A DNA stretch of 6,142 nt from Actinomycetota bacterium (lineage in GTDB: Bacteria; Actinomycetota; Humimicrobiia; Humimicrobiales; Humimicrobiaceae), in assembly GCA_016927635.1 (NCBI GenBank), contig JAFGMJ010000186.1, forward strand, positions 1-6,142. Reading direction: 5' to 3'. The notes beneath the pieces were generated by a model. The model did not search any database, was not told where the DNA came from, and saw nothing but the letters and a program-made list of their open reading frames with translations. The position numbers and the translations under genes were made by a program. Every line of letters begins with the position of its first letter. Position 1 is the stretch's first letter. This document shows, one piece after another, positions 4,598 through 6,142 of this stretch.

Positions 4598-5611
4598 CTA
4601 TCCTAAAATATCCTTAACAGCCTTTTCAATTTTTTCCTCACTGATTAGATAATTATCTTCAAGTATAGGAGCATATGCAACGGGAGCATTTGGAGGAGAC
4701 AATATTTTAATAGAAGCATCCAAATAATCAAAACAATGTGTTGCTATCAAAGCCGCAATATCAGTTGCCATATTACATCTCGGGTTGTCTTCATCAATTA
4801 TTAAGACTTTGCCAGTTTTTTTGATGGAGTCTATAATAATTTCTTCATCCAGTGGAGCTAACCATATAGGATCTATTACCTCAACACTTATATTTTCCTT
4901 TTCAAGCTTGTCTGCAACCTTTAACGCTCTACTGACCATAAAAGATAATGCTACTATTGTTATATCTGATCCTTCTTTTTTAACTTCACCTTTGCCAAGT
5001 TGCAGCTCGTAATCTTCTTCTGGTACATCCCCAGTAGTATTATAAAGCATTTTGTGTTCAAAAAGTATGACTGGATTGTCGTTACGTATAGCTGCAAGTA
5101 AGCCTCCTTTTGCATCCTTGGGCGATGAAGGCGCTAAAGAATACCACCCTGGTATATGGGCAAAAAGAGAATATAACGTCTGAGAATGATGACCTGCATT
5201 TCTCCAACCAGCACCCATTAAAGTTTTTACAGTGATAGGAACAGTGACTTGTCCACCAAACATGAATCTTAACTTTGATGCTTGGTTTAAAAATTGGTCA
5301 AATGAAACACCAGCAAAGTCTACATACATAAGTTCAACTAAAGGTCTTAAACCAGCCATTGCCGCACCAATTGCTGCGCCTATAAAACCGGATTCAGAAA
5401 TTGGTGTATCGAAAACTCTTTTATTTCCAAACTCTTTAATTAAACCTTTTGTAACACCATATGGGCCACCCCATGCGTCTTCAATTCCAATGCTTTCCCT
5501 TCCAGCCCCACCAGCTATATCTTCACCTAGCATTATAATATCACTGTCTTTACGCATCGCTATTCTGATAGCTTCATTTATAGCTGCCTTATATGTTAAT
5601 TGTCTTCCCAT
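4598..5611 (-). CDS. acoB: Acetoin dehydrogenase-type E1 component, beta subunit
   Basis: With the alpha subunit this protein forms the thiamine-diphosphate E1 that cleaves acetoin (or a 2-oxoacid) and passes the acyl unit to the lipoyl arm of E2. Its 337 residues match AcoB length. Visible blocks include GED (29-31), AGGAG then EDAWGGPYGVTKGL (43-57), DTPISESGFIGAA (68-80, with E73 in the cofactor-contact region), ELMYVDFAG (93-101), the active-site HHSQ (141-144), AHIPGW (151-156), PSSPKDAKG (161-169) and DEDNPRCNMATDIAAL (273-288). The AGGAG insert, EDAWGG and NPRCNMATD resemble AcoB proteins more than pyruvate dehydrogenase E1-beta as I recall them, but substrate is inferred. AGGAG lies 6 nt before the ATG. 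The gene follows acoA after 72 nt, probably in one operon. It ends in TAG with TAA two codons later. A residue block near 246-255 (IDPIWLAPLD) departs from the common DLRT form. Confidence 0.93.
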   Translation of the reverse strand: MGRQLTYKAAINEAIRIAMRKDSDIIMLGEDIAGGAGRESIGIEDAWGGPYGVTKGLIKEFGNKRVFDTPISESGFIGAAIGAAMAGLRPLVELMYVDFAGVSFDQFLNQASKLRFMFGGQVTVPITVKTLMGAGWRNAGHHSQTLYSLFAHIPGWYSLAPSSPKDAKGGLLAAIRNDNPVILFEHKMLYNTTGDVPEEDYELQLGKGEVKKEGSDITIVALSFMVSRALKVADKLEKENISVEVIDPIWLAPLDEEIIIDSIKKTGKVLIIDEDNPRCNMATDIAALIATHCFDYLDASIKILSPPNAPVAYAPILEDNYLISEEKIEKAVKDILG

Positions 5612-5617
5612 TTCGCA

Positions 5618-5622
5618 CTCCT
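5618..5622 (-). promoter_or_regulatory. Ribosome binding site of acoB
   Basis: AGGAG on the minus strand, 6 nt before the acoB ATG. It fixes the start at the first residue of the MGRQLTY sequence, in agreement with family length. Confidence 0.8.
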
Positions 5623-5683
5623 ATCCAAACTTAGTAAATAAATTCTTATTAAATTGATGATAAAACTTTAAAAATTCTGATAT

Positions 5684-6142
5684 TTATACATATACATCTG
5701 TATCTATATCTGAAATATCAGGGTTTGGGCTATTATCAGCAAATGTAATTGCCTTTTCAATATCTTTTTGTGCGTTTTCATCTAAAGATTTATATTCTTT
5801 CTCATCTAAATGTTTGTTTTCTATTAAATAATTTTTGAAATTCTGTATACAATCTCTTTTTTTGTAATCTTCTATCTCTGCATCGGTTCTATAGCCCTCT
5901 GGTTCTCCTACATAATGGCCCGCATATCTATATGTATCGAGTACTATAAGACTTGGGCCATCACCATTTCTCGCTCTTTGAACTGCTTCATTAGCTACTT
6001 CATAGACTTCTAAAACATCCATGCCATTAGCATGTATTCCAGGAATACCATATGATATTGCTCTATCGGCTAGATTTTTTATATTACAATTATATTCTAC
6101 CGGGGTGGATTCTGCATAATGATTATTAACAAGAACAAATAG
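5684..6142 (-). CDS. acoA: Acetoin/pyruvate dehydrogenase-type E1 component, alpha subunit (3' part)
   Basis: The reading frame enters at the right edge of the window and continues to TAA at 5684-5686, giving the last 152 residues of a protein that is normally about 320-330 long. The visible start is not the true start: an internal ATG at 6022 lies within conserved sequence. Residues just inside the edge read VLVNNHYAEST, the end of the thiamine-diphosphate domain. Then come LADRAISYGIPGI, NGMDVLEVYEVANEAVQRAR and the strongly conserved TYRYAGHYVGEPEGYR block, followed by the usual helical tail with a tdVYV ending. NNHYAEST is like AcoA, and the acoB-like partner 72 nt downstream supports an acetoin dehydrogenase E1. 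A branched-chain or pyruvate E1-alpha cannot be excluded. The thiamine-binding GDG...N motif would be outside the window. Confidence 0.9.
   Translation of the reverse strand, partial: LFVLVNNHYAESTPVEYNCNIKNLADRAISYGIPGIHANGMDVLEVYEVANEAVQRARNGDGPSLIVLDTYRYAGHYVGEPEGYRTDAEIEDYKKRDCIQNFKNYLIENKHLDEKEYKSLDENAQKDIEKAITFADNSPNPDISDIDTDVYV

Noticed and set aside
1..6142. CRISPR array, insertion sequence, phage or toxin-antitoxin genes
   Set aside because: No regularly spaced repeats, transposase-like frames, terminal inverted repeats with target duplications, or phage or toxin motifs were seen.

Overview
The window reads as a piece of a low-GC bacterial chromosome. Coding regions are moderately AT-rich and the gaps between genes are very AT-rich. 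Two genes have clear Shine-Dalgarno sites, and the tRNA-like gene carries no encoded CCA tail. The gene content (acetoin/2-oxoacid dehydrogenase parts, a lipoate-attachment enzyme, a Cys4 zinc-ribbon protein) would suit an anaerobic or fermentative bacterium. I cannot place it at phylum level from the sequence alone.

Layout. At the left edge (4-94, + strand) lies a tRNA-like gene with a leucine-type class II body and a long variable arm. Its best alignment puts UGC, an alanine anticodon, in the anticodon loop. Next come two minus-strand genes that are almost touching: a HAD-IIB (Cof-type) phosphatase (229-1017, followed by a rho-independent terminator at 151-177) and, upstream of it, dihydrolipoyl dehydrogenase (lpd, 1021-2415). 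A divergent promoter region (about 2416-2615) separates lpd from lipB (octanoyltransferase, + strand, to 3389). It holds an exact TTGACA box, a 9-bp inverted repeat with one arm in each of two predicted lpd promoters, and a 12-bp direct repeat just before lipB. A small Cys4 zinc-ribbon protein (3405-3809, minus) converges on lipB.

The right third is all minus strand. It holds the 3' part of an E1-alpha gene (acoA-like, runs off the right edge), a complete E1-beta gene (acoB-like, 4598-5611), and a GlcG/HbpS-family gene (4012-4440). The last is intact in one frame except for an internal TAG.

How the genes fit together. AcoA and AcoB form the thiamine-diphosphate E1 of an acetoin (or related 2-oxo) dehydrogenase complex. 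Lpd is the E3 flavoprotein that reoxidises the lipoyl arm. LipB transfers the octanoyl group that becomes that arm. The lipoyl-bearing E2 is not in this window. Lpd and LipB may therefore serve this complex, another 2-oxoacid dehydrogenase, or the glycine cleavage system.

The points most worth a second look are the class II tRNA with an alanine anticodon and several non-canonical positions, the in-frame amber codon in the GlcG-like gene, and the paired symmetry elements in the lpd/lipB control region.
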